Of a stretch of DNA of 55,380 nucleotides, positions 35,307-43,837 are shown piece after piece (the first letter of the stretch is position 1; every line of letters starts with the position of its first letter). The translations under genes and the position numbers were made by a program. Below the pieces are notes generated by a model. That model was not told the DNA's origin. It did not search any database and was given only the letters and a program-made list of their open reading frames with translations. The stretch comes from CAZDVK01 sp964508915. Its GTDB lineage: Bacteria > Pseudomonadota > Alphaproteobacteria > Paracaedibacterales > CAIULA01. The stretch covers positions 1-55,380 of the forward strand of contig CAZDVK010000011.1 in assembly GCA_964508915.1 (NCBI GenBank), given 5' to 3'.

Positions 35307-36238
35307 AAAAAAATCCTTATTTGTCTGTTGTTATTCCAGTTTATAACGAAGAAGATAATTTAAACTATTTAGGGCAGCGGCTTATGAAAAGCCTCGATTC
35401 CTTGGCTGTTTCGTATGAGGTTATTTTTATAAATGATGGAAGCCACGACAAATCTTTAGAACTGCTAACGCAATTACATTTAGAGCATTCAGGCCGGATT
35501 CGTATTATTGATTTTCAGGGGAATTATGGCCAACACATGGCTATTATGGCAGGGTTTGAACACAGCCGAGGGGACGTAATTGTTACCCTTGATGCAGACC
35601 TTCAAAACCCACCGGAAGAAATTTCCAAGTTGCTTGAAAAAGTGAAAGAAGGGTACGACTATGTGGGCAGTTATCGACATAATCGGCAGGATAGTTTTTT
35701 TCGTACCTACGTATCTAAGCTTGTGAATTGGGTTCGGGGTAGCATCACAGATATTTATATGAAAGATCAAGGCTGTATGCTGCGTGCTTATGGGCGCCAT
35801 ATTATTAACTCTATTGTGGCGTCTCAGGAACGGTCGACCTTTATCCCCGCACTGGCATATAAATTTTCCACAAATCCCACAGAAGTTGAGGTGCGCCATG
35901 AGGAGCGGGCTGCCGGTGTTTCAAAATACAATTTATATAAATTGGTACGGTTAAATTTTGACCTGATCACAGGTTTTTCTTTGTTCCCTTTGCAGGCATT
36001 TACGCTGATTGGGATGGTTATTTCTTTTTTAAGCGGTATTTTAGTTGTGTACATGGTGGCGCGCCGTTTGATTTTGGGGCCAGAAGTGGAAGGGGTGTTT
36101 ACCCTATTTGCGATTCTGTTTTTTTTACTAAGCTTTGTCATTATGGGGATTGGTTTGGTCGGGGAATATGTGGGGCGTATTTTCCAAGCACTCAGCAACC
36201 GGCCGCGCTTTGTGATTCGCCAAGTTATTGAAAAATGA
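35303..36238 (+). CDS. arnC: ArnC-like undecaprenyl-phosphate glycosyltransferase
   Basis: 311 residues from ATG 35303, which overlaps the proC stop; a start 12 bases earlier is less likely. The GT-A domain shows VVIPVYNEEDNL and TLDADLQNPPEEI. RQDSFFRTYVSKLVNW and MKDQGCMLRAYGR closely recall ArnC, which puts 4-deoxy-4-formamido-L-arabinose on undecaprenyl phosphate. Two C-terminal membrane spans (about residues 230-300) anchor it. The next gene supplies the matching formyltransferase, so both act in lipid A modification. Confidence 0.88.
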   Translation: MKKNPYLSVVIPVYNEEDNLNYLGQRLMKSLDSLAVSYEVIFINDGSHDKSLELLTQLHLEHSGRIRIIDFQGNYGQHMAIMAGFEHSRGDVIVTLDADLQNPPEEISKLLEKVKEGYDYVGSYRHNRQDSFFRTYVSKLVNWVRGSITDIYMKDQGCMLRAYGRHIINSIVASQERSTFIPALAYKFSTNPTEVEVRHEERAAGVSKYNLYKLVRLNFDLITGFSLFPLQAFTLIGMVISFLSGILVVYMVARRLILGPEVEGVFTLFAILFFLLSFVIMGIGLVGEYVGRIFQALSNRPRFVIRQVIEK

Positions 36239-37104
36239 GTTGTATTGTTTTCGCTTATAGCCAGCTTGGGCGCGACTGCTTGAAGTTATTAATTGACCGC
36301 GGTGAAGAAGTTTTGGCCTTATTCACGCACAAGGACTCTTCAGCAGAATACATTTGGTTTGATTCATGTGCGGATTTGGCAAAACGGTATTCTATTCCTG
36401 TTTATACGCCAACAGTTTTGGATGATCAGGTTTTTCAAATAATTCAAAATCTTCAGCCACAGCTGATTTTTTCTTTTTATTATCGAAATATGATTCCTGA
36501 ATCTATTTTAGACTTAGCCCCTTTGGGTGCTTTTAATATGCATGGATCTTATTTACCAAAGTATCGGGGCCGCGCGCCTGTGAATTGGGCTATTATTCAA
36601 GGCGAAACAGAAACGGGTGTAACGCTGCATTATATGGTAAAAGCGCCTGATGCGGGGGATATTGTGGACCAAGAAAAAGTATCCATTCCTTTTCATGCCA
36701 CAGCCGGTGACGTCACAAACGATTTGAACAAGGCAGCTGTTCATGTATTAGGCCGCCAACTTTTAAATTTAAAAAATGGCACGGCACCTCGAACCCATCA
36801 AGATCATACACAAGCAACCTATTTTGGTGGGCGAAAGCCTGACGATGGAGAGGTTCATTTTGATAGATCGTCCTTAGATATTTATAATTTGGTACGTGCA
36901 TTACTGCCTGTGCCCCAATACCCAGGTGCTTTCGGTGTGATAAACGGCAAACGTTTTCTTTTTACAAAAGCGAAAATTCTTGAAAAGGCTGATTGTTTGG
37001 TGCCTGGAACGCCTCTTGATGTTCAAGATAACTGTATGACTGTAAGTTGTGGATATGATGGTTCGGAGCGTATACAGCTTTGGACGCAGGCTTTGGAAAA
37101 GTAA
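36235..37104 (+). CDS. UDP-Ara4N formyltransferase (ArnA N-domain only)
   Basis: 289 residues; the ATG overlaps the arnC stop as ATGA. FSFYYRNMIPESIL, NMHGSYLPKYRGRAPVNW (catalytic Asn and His) and ETGVTLHYMV match the N-terminal formyltransferase half of ArnA, which uses 10-formyl-THF. The C-terminal UDP-glucuronate decarboxylase half of E. coli ArnA is absent, so that step must be encoded elsewhere or not exist. A generic formyltransferase for another sugar nucleotide is the alternative. Confidence 0.88.
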   Translation: MSCIVFAYSQLGRDCLKLLIDRGEEVLALFTHKDSSAEYIWFDSCADLAKRYSIPVYTPTVLDDQVFQIIQNLQPQLIFSFYYRNMIPESILDLAPLGAFNMHGSYLPKYRGRAPVNWAIIQGETETGVTLHYMVKAPDAGDIVDQEKVSIPFHATAGDVTNDLNKAAVHVLGRQLLNLKNGTAPRTHQDHTQATYFGGRKPDDGEVHFDRSSLDIYNLVRALLPVPQYPGAFGVINGKRFLFTKAKILEKADCLVPGTPLDVQDNCMTVSCGYDGSERIQLWTQALEK

Positions 37105-37107
37105 ATA

Positions 37108-37136
37108 TTGACACAAAACCTCGTCTAATTTAGCTT
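37108..37136 (+). promoter_or_regulatory. Likely promoter of the D,D-carboxypeptidase gene
   Basis: TTGACA (37108-37113) is a perfect -35 box and TAGCTT (37131-37136) sits 17 bases on as a partial -10. The start would fall at about 37143, on the first in-frame ATG. Confidence 0.6.
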
Positions 37137-37142
37137 AAATAT

Positions 37143-38417
37143 ATGAAGGTGAGGTTTTTAGTGTTTGTTCGTTTTTTATTTTTCTTTACTCTTGTTTTTC
37201 AAGCAAGTTCTGCTTTTGCTAAGTATGCCGCTATTGTGATGGACCAAAAAGGCAATATCCTTCATCAAGAAAATGCAACAGCCACAAGGCATCCAGCTTC
37301 TCTTACTAAGAAGATGACTTTGTATTTATTGTTTGAAGCACTTCGAACCAAGAAAATAACAATGAACACGCGGTTAAAAACATCGGTGTTAGCGACGCGG
37401 CAGGAACCTACAAAAATAAATTTGCGTGTCGGTGAAAGCATATCTATTGAAACGTGCATCAAAGCGTTGATTGCGAAATCAGCCAATGATGTGGCTATTG
37501 TTGTGGCTGAAGGGCTTGCTGGAAGTGTTAAAAATTTTGTGAAACAGATGAATGCAAAAGCGGCACAACTGGGGCTAACATCAACACATTTTCGTAATTC
37601 TTCCGGGTTGCCCGATTCTAAACAGGTAACGTCGGCGATGGATATGGTTAAGCTTGCCCAGGCCATTTACAATGATTTTCCTGAATATTACCATTTTTTC
37701 CAAACGCAAACTTTTTCTTTTGGTGGAAATCTGTTTTACACACATAATCGCATGCTAGGTAATTTCCCTGGTTTGGATGGGTTGAAAACGGGGTTTATAA
37801 ATGCATCTGGTTTTAATATCAGTACCTCTGCTGTGCGTCGTTGTGGTGACCAAGAACATCGTCTTTTCGTTGTGGTTATGGGGGGGCAAACACGCCATGC
37901 CCGTGATCGTCGTGTTGCTCAACTATTAGAAACTAACTTTCGAAAACTGGGGGCTGGTCAAACGTCACGTTTGCCTGCGCCAGGTACGAAAGGTATTCGT
38001 GATTCTCAGACGGCAGTATCACCCGATACAGATTTAAATACTTTTATCTCTGAAACCCCGGAAGATAATCCAGGTGTTCAATCTGTTTCATATGCTGAGT
38101 CTCCAAAGCCGGTTAGTACGCCGCCTAGTCCTTCACCTATTGTTTATGGTCAGTCATCTATTACGCCGGAAATGCAAGTGTGTCTGGCGCCTGAGCAAGA
38201 AGCAAAGCAAAATGAACAAGCTGTTTTATCTTTTCCGTTAGAGAAGAAGCCAAATTTGATGCCAGTTCAGCTTAAAAAAACGGGGCTTCCTGCCCAATGG
38301 GTTGTTGGAACATTGCCTAATTCGCCTGTGAAACAAGAAAAAGCTGCGTCGTCTTCGCTTAAGAAAGTGAAGAAGTCGAAAGTTACGCGCAAAAAAACAA
38401 GGCTTATGCGCGCCTAA
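37143..38417 (+). CDS. D-alanyl-D-alanine carboxypeptidase (S11)
   Basis: 424 residues. The active-site SxxK is in PASLTKKMTLY, SxN in KSANDVAI and KTG in DGLKTGFI. A signal peptide ends near SSAFAKY. The start is uncertain. ATG 37143 lies on the predicted transcript start. GTG 37161 has AAGGTGAGG six bases before it and still gives a signal peptide. Residues ~270-424 are a Pro/Ser- and then Lys/Arg-rich tail (KKVKKSKVTRKKTRLMRA) unlike the usual PBP5 C-domain. It trims peptidoglycan side chains in the periplasm. Confidence 0.93.
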   Translation: MKVRFLVFVRFLFFFTLVFQASSAFAKYAAIVMDQKGNILHQENATATRHPASLTKKMTLYLLFEALRTKKITMNTRLKTSVLATRQEPTKINLRVGESISIETCIKALIAKSANDVAIVVAEGLAGSVKNFVKQMNAKAAQLGLTSTHFRNSSGLPDSKQVTSAMDMVKLAQAIYNDFPEYYHFFQTQTFSFGGNLFYTHNRMLGNFPGLDGLKTGFINASGFNISTSAVRRCGDQEHRLFVVVMGGQTRHARDRRVAQLLETNFRKLGAGQTSRLPAPGTKGIRDSQTAVSPDTDLNTFISETPEDNPGVQSVSYAESPKPVSTPPSPSPIVYGQSSITPEMQVCLAPEQEAKQNEQAVLSFPLEKKPNLMPVQLKKTGLPAQWVVGTLPNSPVKQEKAASSSLKKVKKSKVTRKKTRLMRA

Positions 38418-38434
38418 AGCATGATCTTTCCATA

Positions 38435-40204
38435 TTACAGAAATGGAATGTAGTAATGGTACATGGTGGGTGGATCAGGGCGAATAACGTGGATGTTTAG
38501 GTTAGGGTCAATTCTTGGCGAAAATCCAAATTTTTCACGCATATGTTCGTAAGATGTTCGTGATGATACGGTCACGTAGATTGGTGAATTGATTCCCTCA
38601 CGTCTTAGAAGGTTTTGAGCTACATCTTTAAACAGATAGAGGCTGTGAGCGCAGTTTTTGCAAGCGTCATATCTACTGTGCACATTTAAAATGATGGCTT
38701 CAATACGAATGGGTGATCTATGTTTTTCTATACTTCGTTCTTGAAGCCGATTGATCGTATCAATTAAAAGCCCTCTATGAAGAAGGGCAAAAATAAGTTT
38801 TTGTTCAGCATGATTGAAATCTTGATTAAAATTATATCGTTGATAAGAGATATTTCCTATATCTCTAGCTGCCTTAGGTGCAGACTTAAGTTGGGTTTTC
38901 TGTGTTCTTTTCCTGAAAAGGGGGGGTGAAGAAGGTGCCGCCATTTCATCAAGCAATACTTTTTCAAACGTAAGCGATGATTTAGGTGGTTTTCCTCGAG
39001 TTGGTGCACTGACTTTTCCAAGTAAAAATGCCCTCCTTCTTGCTTCTAGGGTATATTCCACTTTAGACGTAGCAGAGGATTTTGCGACCGAAAAGGTAGC
39101 AGCATCATCTCTATCAGGTAAATCTTTTGATGTTACTTTTCGAACCCTTCTGGGGGGAAGAGGAGGAGAAAGAGGGTCAGAGGCATCATAGCGATCAGGT
39201 CTTTTTTGTGTTACTTTTCGAGCACCTCTAGGTGGAAGGGGGGGAGAAAAAGGTTCAGAAGCATCATCTTCTAAATCTTCATCGGATGAGTCTTCGGGTA
39301 ATGACAAAGCTGGTCGTGATGCTGCAAATTTTTTTGTATCTTCATCACTGCTATCGTCTTCATCGCTGCTGCCATCATCAACAGCATCATCACTTTCTCT
39401 TGGTGCTTTTCTCTTTTTTTCGTATTTTACTAATGTTTGTTGTTCTTTTTTAAGGCGGGGCGGGGTCGCTTTTTGAGGGAACAAATGTGACGTGCCAGTC
39501 ACGACATCTTCAGCCGAGTCAGGTAATGATTCGCTAGAGGGTTGGGATGACCCAGGCGACGTACTGCGAGAGAGAAGTGTGTGAAGAGGACTATGAGATG
39601 TTAACCCAAGAAGTGGATCTTCTAACAAATCTACTGTTGGTGAAAGTGCTTTTAAAGATTTTCCGCGTCTTTGAGAGGGGCGATCAGTTGGTAGTGGAGT
39701 AAACAGTGGTTCCGTTGCGTCATTAGAATCAATAACCCCGAATCCAAGAAGCTTTAGGTTCTTGATAAGCTCCTCTGTGTTTGGATAAAGGTGTTCAGGG
39801 TTAAACCATCTTAATTTTTTTGGTGCGAAAGCAACATCCCCTCCATCAAGGACAAAAAAATTTCCGGATTTACTACTTAAAAAAAAGTACGGGTATTCTG
39901 AATGTGAATCTCGGATAAAGTCAGACCTTGAGGTAAGTTGTTTGGTTGTTGGATCTACGTAAATAATTGTCAAAGAAGCACAAACGGAGTTTGCATTAAT
40001 ATCTGTCAATCGTGGTGTCATTCGAATATCAAATTCCTGGAGACTATCGTGAAGAGGGTCGGCATCAAAAATGTTAGTGCCATTAGGAAGTAAAATATGT
40101 GCTTTGTCGCGCCAAACCCAACCATGATTAGGAATTAACCGGTCTTCTGCAGAACAAACAGGGTGTAAAAAACCAAAAAAAATAATTACCAATAATAATT
40201 TCAT
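38435..40204 (-). CDS. Exported protein with deaminase-like C-domain
   Basis: 589 residues with a signal peptide (MKLLLVIIFFGFLHPVCSAE). Residues ~20-160 form a folded-looking domain of unknown type. Residues ~165-440 are acidic and Pro/Ser-rich with two copies of a unit (SPPLPPRGARKVT, SPPLPPRRVRKVT). The C-terminal ~130 residues hold HAEQ (465-468) and CKNC (515-518) with a predicted beta strand (IEAIILNVHS) before the cysteines. This is the zinc-site order of cytidine-deaminase-fold toxins. Target base or nucleotide is unknown. No immunity gene is obvious next to it. It is likely a secreted effector. Confidence 0.8.
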   Translation of the reverse strand: MKLLLVIIFFGFLHPVCSAEDRLIPNHGWVWRDKAHILLPNGTNIFDADPLHDSLQEFDIRMTPRLTDINANSVCASLTIIYVDPTTKQLTSRSDFIRDSHSEYPYFFLSSKSGNFFVLDGGDVAFAPKKLRWFNPEHLYPNTEELIKNLKLLGFGVIDSNDATEPLFTPLPTDRPSQRRGKSLKALSPTVDLLEDPLLGLTSHSPLHTLLSRSTSPGSSQPSSESLPDSAEDVVTGTSHLFPQKATPPRLKKEQQTLVKYEKKRKAPRESDDAVDDGSSDEDDSSDEDTKKFAASRPALSLPEDSSDEDLEDDASEPFSPPLPPRGARKVTQKRPDRYDASDPLSPPLPPRRVRKVTSKDLPDRDDAATFSVAKSSATSKVEYTLEARRRAFLLGKVSAPTRGKPPKSSLTFEKVLLDEMAAPSSPPLFRKRTQKTQLKSAPKAARDIGNISYQRYNFNQDFNHAEQKLIFALLHRGLLIDTINRLQERSIEKHRSPIRIEAIILNVHSRYDACKNCAHSLYLFKDVAQNLLRREGINSPIYVTVSSRTSYEHMREKFGFSPRIDPNLNIHVIRPDPPTMYHYYIPFL

Positions 40205-40360
40205 CTGTTATTTTAAATTAATTCATATAATTTTTATTTAATAATATTTTGTTTAATAAAAGGTTAATGATTTTAATTTTGTTATTTATATGAGTTAAAA
40301 AAGATTCTTGGCTTTATTTTTTTGTGCTAGCTTTGTAAAAAACTTAAGAAAATCTGACAG

Positions 40361-41620
40361 ATGACTTGCCAAAAAACAGTTCTTAAAAATGGTTTGACGG
40401 TTGTAAGTGACTTTATTGATTCTGTTCAAACAGTATCATTAGGCATGTGGGTGAAAGTTGGAACACGTCATGAAACACAAAATCAAAACGGGATCAGTCA
40501 TCTACTAGAACATATGGCTTTTAAGGGGACAAAAACCCGAACAGCCCAGCAAATTGCCGAAGAAATTGAAAACGTTGGCGGGTATTTAAATGCTTATACG
40601 TCTCGTGAAACAACGGCTTATTATTCCCGCATTTTAGGCCAGGATACGGGCCTTTCTGTGGATATTTTGGCAGATATACTTCAAAATTCTACGTTTGATA
40701 GCCACGAATTTCAAAAAGAACAAGCCGTTGTTATTCAGGAAATTGGCCAGGCCAACGATACGCCTGACGATATTATCTTTGACCATTTTCAACATACTTG
40801 TTTTCCCAACCATCCCATGGGGTGGCCAACCCTTGGAACAGAAGAAATTGTTCAGTCGTTGACGCCGTCTCAGGTTCAGGAATACATGAAAACTTTATAT
40901 ACCTCTGAACAAATGGTTTTTTCAGCAGCAGGTCAGGTAGATCATCAAGAATTGGTTAGTTTGGCTGAAAGGATGTTTTGTCAACTACCGGTAAATTCTG
41001 CCTCAAAAATGCTTCCTGCCCTTTATCAGGGGGGTGATTACCGCGAGCATAAAGATCTAGAGCAAGTGCATGTTGTTTTAGGTTTTGAAGCCTTACCTTA
41101 CAATGACCCTGATTATTACGTTGTGTCTGTTTTATCGACGCTATTGGGGGGTGGTATGTCGTCACGTTTATTTCAAGAAATTCGTGAAAAACGCGGCCTT
41201 GTTTATAGTATTTATTCCTATGCTAGTAGTTTTATGGATACAGGTATTTTTGGCATTTATGCCGGCACAGGGGCGAATGAGGTTAAGGAATTAATTCCAG
41301 CCGCATGTGAACAGCTTAAAATCATTGGAAAAACAGTAACAGAAGAAGAATTAAAACGTGCTAAGGCACAACTTAAAGCAGGTATTTTGATGGGCTTAGA
41401 AAGCACATCAAACCGTTGTGAAAGGCTGGCGAATCAATATTTGATGTATGGTCGGTTTATTCCTACCGATGAGGTTATTCAAAAAATTGATGCTGTTTCA
41501 AAAAGTGATATTGAACGTTTAAGTCATAAAATTTTTAGAAGCAAACCAACCTTGGCATCCCTTGGGCCTGTTGAAAATGTGATGAGTTACCCGGATTTAT
41601 GTAGTTTACTAGCGTGTTAA
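40361..41620 (+). CDS. M16 family zinc metalloprotease
   Basis: 419 residues. The inverted zinc motif HLLEH (residues 47-51) lies in GISHLLEHMAFKGTKTR, and the second-half motif RGLVYSIYSYASSF is present. The protein resembles bacterial relatives of the mitochondrial processing peptidase beta subunit, common in Alphaproteobacteria. No signal peptide is visible, so it is probably cytoplasmic. Its end overlaps the rlpA start. Confidence 0.95.
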   Translation: MTCQKTVLKNGLTVVSDFIDSVQTVSLGMWVKVGTRHETQNQNGISHLLEHMAFKGTKTRTAQQIAEEIENVGGYLNAYTSRETTAYYSRILGQDTGLSVDILADILQNSTFDSHEFQKEQAVVIQEIGQANDTPDDIIFDHFQHTCFPNHPMGWPTLGTEEIVQSLTPSQVQEYMKTLYTSEQMVFSAAGQVDHQELVSLAERMFCQLPVNSASKMLPALYQGGDYREHKDLEQVHVVLGFEALPYNDPDYYVVSVLSTLLGGGMSSRLFQEIREKRGLVYSIYSYASSFMDTGIFGIYAGTGANEVKELIPAACEQLKIIGKTVTEEELKRAKAQLKAGILMGLESTSNRCERLANQYLMYGRFIPTDEVIQKIDAVSKSDIERLSHKIFRSKPTLASLGPVENVMSYPDLCSLLAC

Positions 41621-42573
41621 AAACTGTTGCGATCATTTTTTCTGTTTTTTTGTTAGCTGGGTGTGGCAGTCATGGGCCTAAAACACCAGCGGGTCCTATT
41701 TGTAAGTCGTGCAAGCCTTATTTTGTGCGTGGTTCGTGGCATTACCCTCAAAGCCACTATGAATATGATGAGGTTGGTTTGGCGTCATGGTATGGGCCTG
41801 GTTTTCACGGAAAACCAAAACCATACGGAGAACCCATGGATCAAAATGCTATGACAGCGGCTCATAAAACTTTACCCCTTCCTACAATTGTAAAGGTTAC
41901 AAACTTAGAAACAGGTAAGCATGTTATTGTGTTGGTAGATGACCGAGGGCCTTTTACCTATGAAGGGCGAATTATAGACCTTTCTCTGGAGTCTGCTAAA
42001 CGGTTGGGGACTTATGAGCGAGGCTTAGGCCGTGTGCGTGTTCAGTCGTTAGTTCGTGAAAGCCATGCCTTATCAAATTATTTGTCCCGATATAAAAATG
42101 GACGTGACCCAAATGGCCGTACGTGGATTCAGGTTTATTACGATGAGATACAGGGGAAGTATGGGGAATACGCGGCTGATTTGGGTGGCAAGGTTTTACC
42201 GGCATCTGAAAAGCAAGCATCTGCTGCCCCCTCTACATCATCACCTGGACTTACGAAAGTGGTGCCAGGACCAGATAATTTGACAGGCTTTTTGAAAGAA
42301 GCTGTTGTTACAAAAGAACCTTCAAGTTCTATTGTTGGACAAAAAGTTAGGGTTTCTGTGGGGCAGCAGTTTGTGCAACAATCAAATGCTGAAGGGGCGT
42401 TGAAAAGCTTAAAGCCACTTTTGCCAAATGGACAAATTGTGCAAAAAATGCACCCAAGTGGTCAGAAATTTTATATAATCCAGTCAGATTTTGCTGATGA
42501 ACTGTCGGCAAAAAAAACATTAAAAGTTTTGTCACAAAAAGGTTATGCAGATGCAGCCATTATTAAGGATTAA
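41614..42573 (+). CDS. rlpA: RlpA-type septal lytic transglycosylase lipoprotein
   Basis: 319 residues from GTG 41614, overlapping the M16 stop by 7 bases. LLAGC (Cys17) is a lipobox. The double-psi beta barrel spans roughly residues 48-135 (GLASWYGPGFHGK, VLVDDRGPFTYEGRIIDLS). A SPOR domain fills the C-terminus (SVGQQFVQQSNAEGALKSLK onward) and would bind stripped glycan at the septum. It works in daughter-cell separation, beside the carboxypeptidase encoded next. Confidence 0.95.
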   Translation: MLKTVAIIFSVFLLAGCGSHGPKTPAGPICKSCKPYFVRGSWHYPQSHYEYDEVGLASWYGPGFHGKPKPYGEPMDQNAMTAAHKTLPLPTIVKVTNLETGKHVIVLVDDRGPFTYEGRIIDLSLESAKRLGTYERGLGRVRVQSLVRESHALSNYLSRYKNGRDPNGRTWIQVYYDEIQGKYGEYAADLGGKVLPASEKQASAAPSTSSPGLTKVVPGPDNLTGFLKEAVVTKEPSSSIVGQKVRVSVGQQFVQQSNAEGALKSLKPLLPNGQIVQKMHPSGQKFYIIQSDFADELSAKKTLKVLSQKGYADAAIIKD

Positions 42574-42578
42574 AAAAT

Positions 42579-43793
42579 ATGATTAAATTTTTATTTGTTT
42601 TTTGTGCATTCATATGTGTCGCAGAAACAGGTTATGCCAAGAAAAAGAAACCCCAGAAAAGTGTTGCTGTAGAAACGGTTCAGTCAACAAAACCAGAGGC
42701 GCCTGGTACAGCTGTTCCAGTTGATATTACAACGATTGCAAAGCAGCTTATTTTGTTGGATTTTGAAACAGGAACAGTTTTGCTGCAAAAAAATGCAGAT
42801 GAATTGATTCACCCTTCTTCCATGACCAAAATTCTAACAGCTATGGTTGTGATCGATAAAATTAAACAGGGCGCCATTCGTTCTGATCAACTGTTGACGA
42901 TTAGTAAAAATGCTTGGCAACTTGAGGGAAGTTCAATGATGCTGAATATCGGCACGCAAGTACGTGTGGATGATTTACTAAAGGGTCTTATCATTCAGTC
43001 TGGTAATGACGCGTCGGTGGCTTTGGCCGAAGGGTGTTCCGGTACGGAAAGTGCCTTTGCAGAAGAAATGAATCGCAAAGCCCATGCATTAGGGGCAACC
43101 CAAACAAACTTTAAGAATGCATCTGGTTTACCCCAAGAAGGTCACCTAACAACTATGCGCGATCTGGCTATTATTTCAATGCACGCGATTCGGGATTACC
43201 CAGAATATTATCACATGTACAGTGAAAAAGAATTTACACATAACAACATTAAGCAGGGAAATAGAAACCCACTTTTGTACCGCAATATGGGGTGTGATGG
43301 CATTAAAACAGGTCATACAAGTGTGGCTGGCTATGGTATTGCGGCGTCGTGTTTGAATCAAACAAATCGGTTCATTTTGGTTATCAACGGGTTACCAACA
43401 ATGCAAGCCCGGGCTGATGAAGCCGCTTCCCTGATGACGTGGGCTATGAACACATTCACAAATTATGTGGTTTATAAAACAGGGGAAATTATTAGCAAAG
43501 TACCTGTTAGGTATGGCCGTGAAAATTTCGTAGAGGCAACGGTTGATCGTAATATTGTCATTACGATAGCGCGCTCAGGTCTCAATGATATTAGCAAGAC
43601 TGTGACATTTCAAAAGGATTTAAAAGCCCCCATTCAAAAAGGGGATGTGATTGGAAGCTTAACAATTACGTCTTCGGCTTTGCCTAAACCTTTGGACTTT
43701 CCAGTTGTTGCTTTAGGGGCTGTTGAAAAAGGTAATGTTTTCAAACGAATGATGGATTTCTTAGTGCACTTGTTTTCTAGCCAAAAACAGTAA
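42579..43793 (+). CDS. D-alanyl-D-alanine carboxypeptidase (PBP5-like)
   Basis: 404 residues. SxxK in HPSSMTKILTAM, SGN in IQSGNDASVAL and KTG in CDGIKTGHTS are present. The signal peptide ends near ETGYAKK. The C-terminal ~100 residues match the PBP5-type beta domain (VPVRYGRENFVEATVDRN), and the last ~15 residues could be a membrane-binding helix (FKRMMDFLVHLFSS). It is five bases after rlpA and ends in a terminator. Confidence 0.96.
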   Translation: MIKFLFVFCAFICVAETGYAKKKKPQKSVAVETVQSTKPEAPGTAVPVDITTIAKQLILLDFETGTVLLQKNADELIHPSSMTKILTAMVVIDKIKQGAIRSDQLLTISKNAWQLEGSSMMLNIGTQVRVDDLLKGLIIQSGNDASVALAEGCSGTESAFAEEMNRKAHALGATQTNFKNASGLPQEGHLTTMRDLAIISMHAIRDYPEYYHMYSEKEFTHNNIKQGNRNPLLYRNMGCDGIKTGHTSVAGYGIAASCLNQTNRFILVINGLPTMQARADEAASLMTWAMNTFTNYVVYKTGEIISKVPVRYGRENFVEATVDRNIVITIARSGLNDISKTVTFQKDLKAPIQKGDVIGSLTITSSALPKPLDFPVVALGAVEKGNVFKRMMDFLVHLFSSQKQ

Positions 43794-43794
43794 G

Positions 43795-43823
43795 GGGTAG
43801 TGTTTTACCACTACCCTTTACTT
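43795..43823 (+). terminator. Terminator after the PBP5-like gene
   Basis: GGGTAGTG (43795-43802) pairs with CACTACCC (43809-43816) around a six-base loop and is followed by TTTACTT. It ends the M16-rlpA-carboxypeptidase unit. Confidence 0.82.
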
Positions 43824-43837
43824 CTGGTGCATAGGGT

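Noticed and set aside
38900..39500. CRISPR-like periodicity
   Set aside because: The repetition comes from two protein-level units and acidic codons, not from regular identical repeats with unique spacers.
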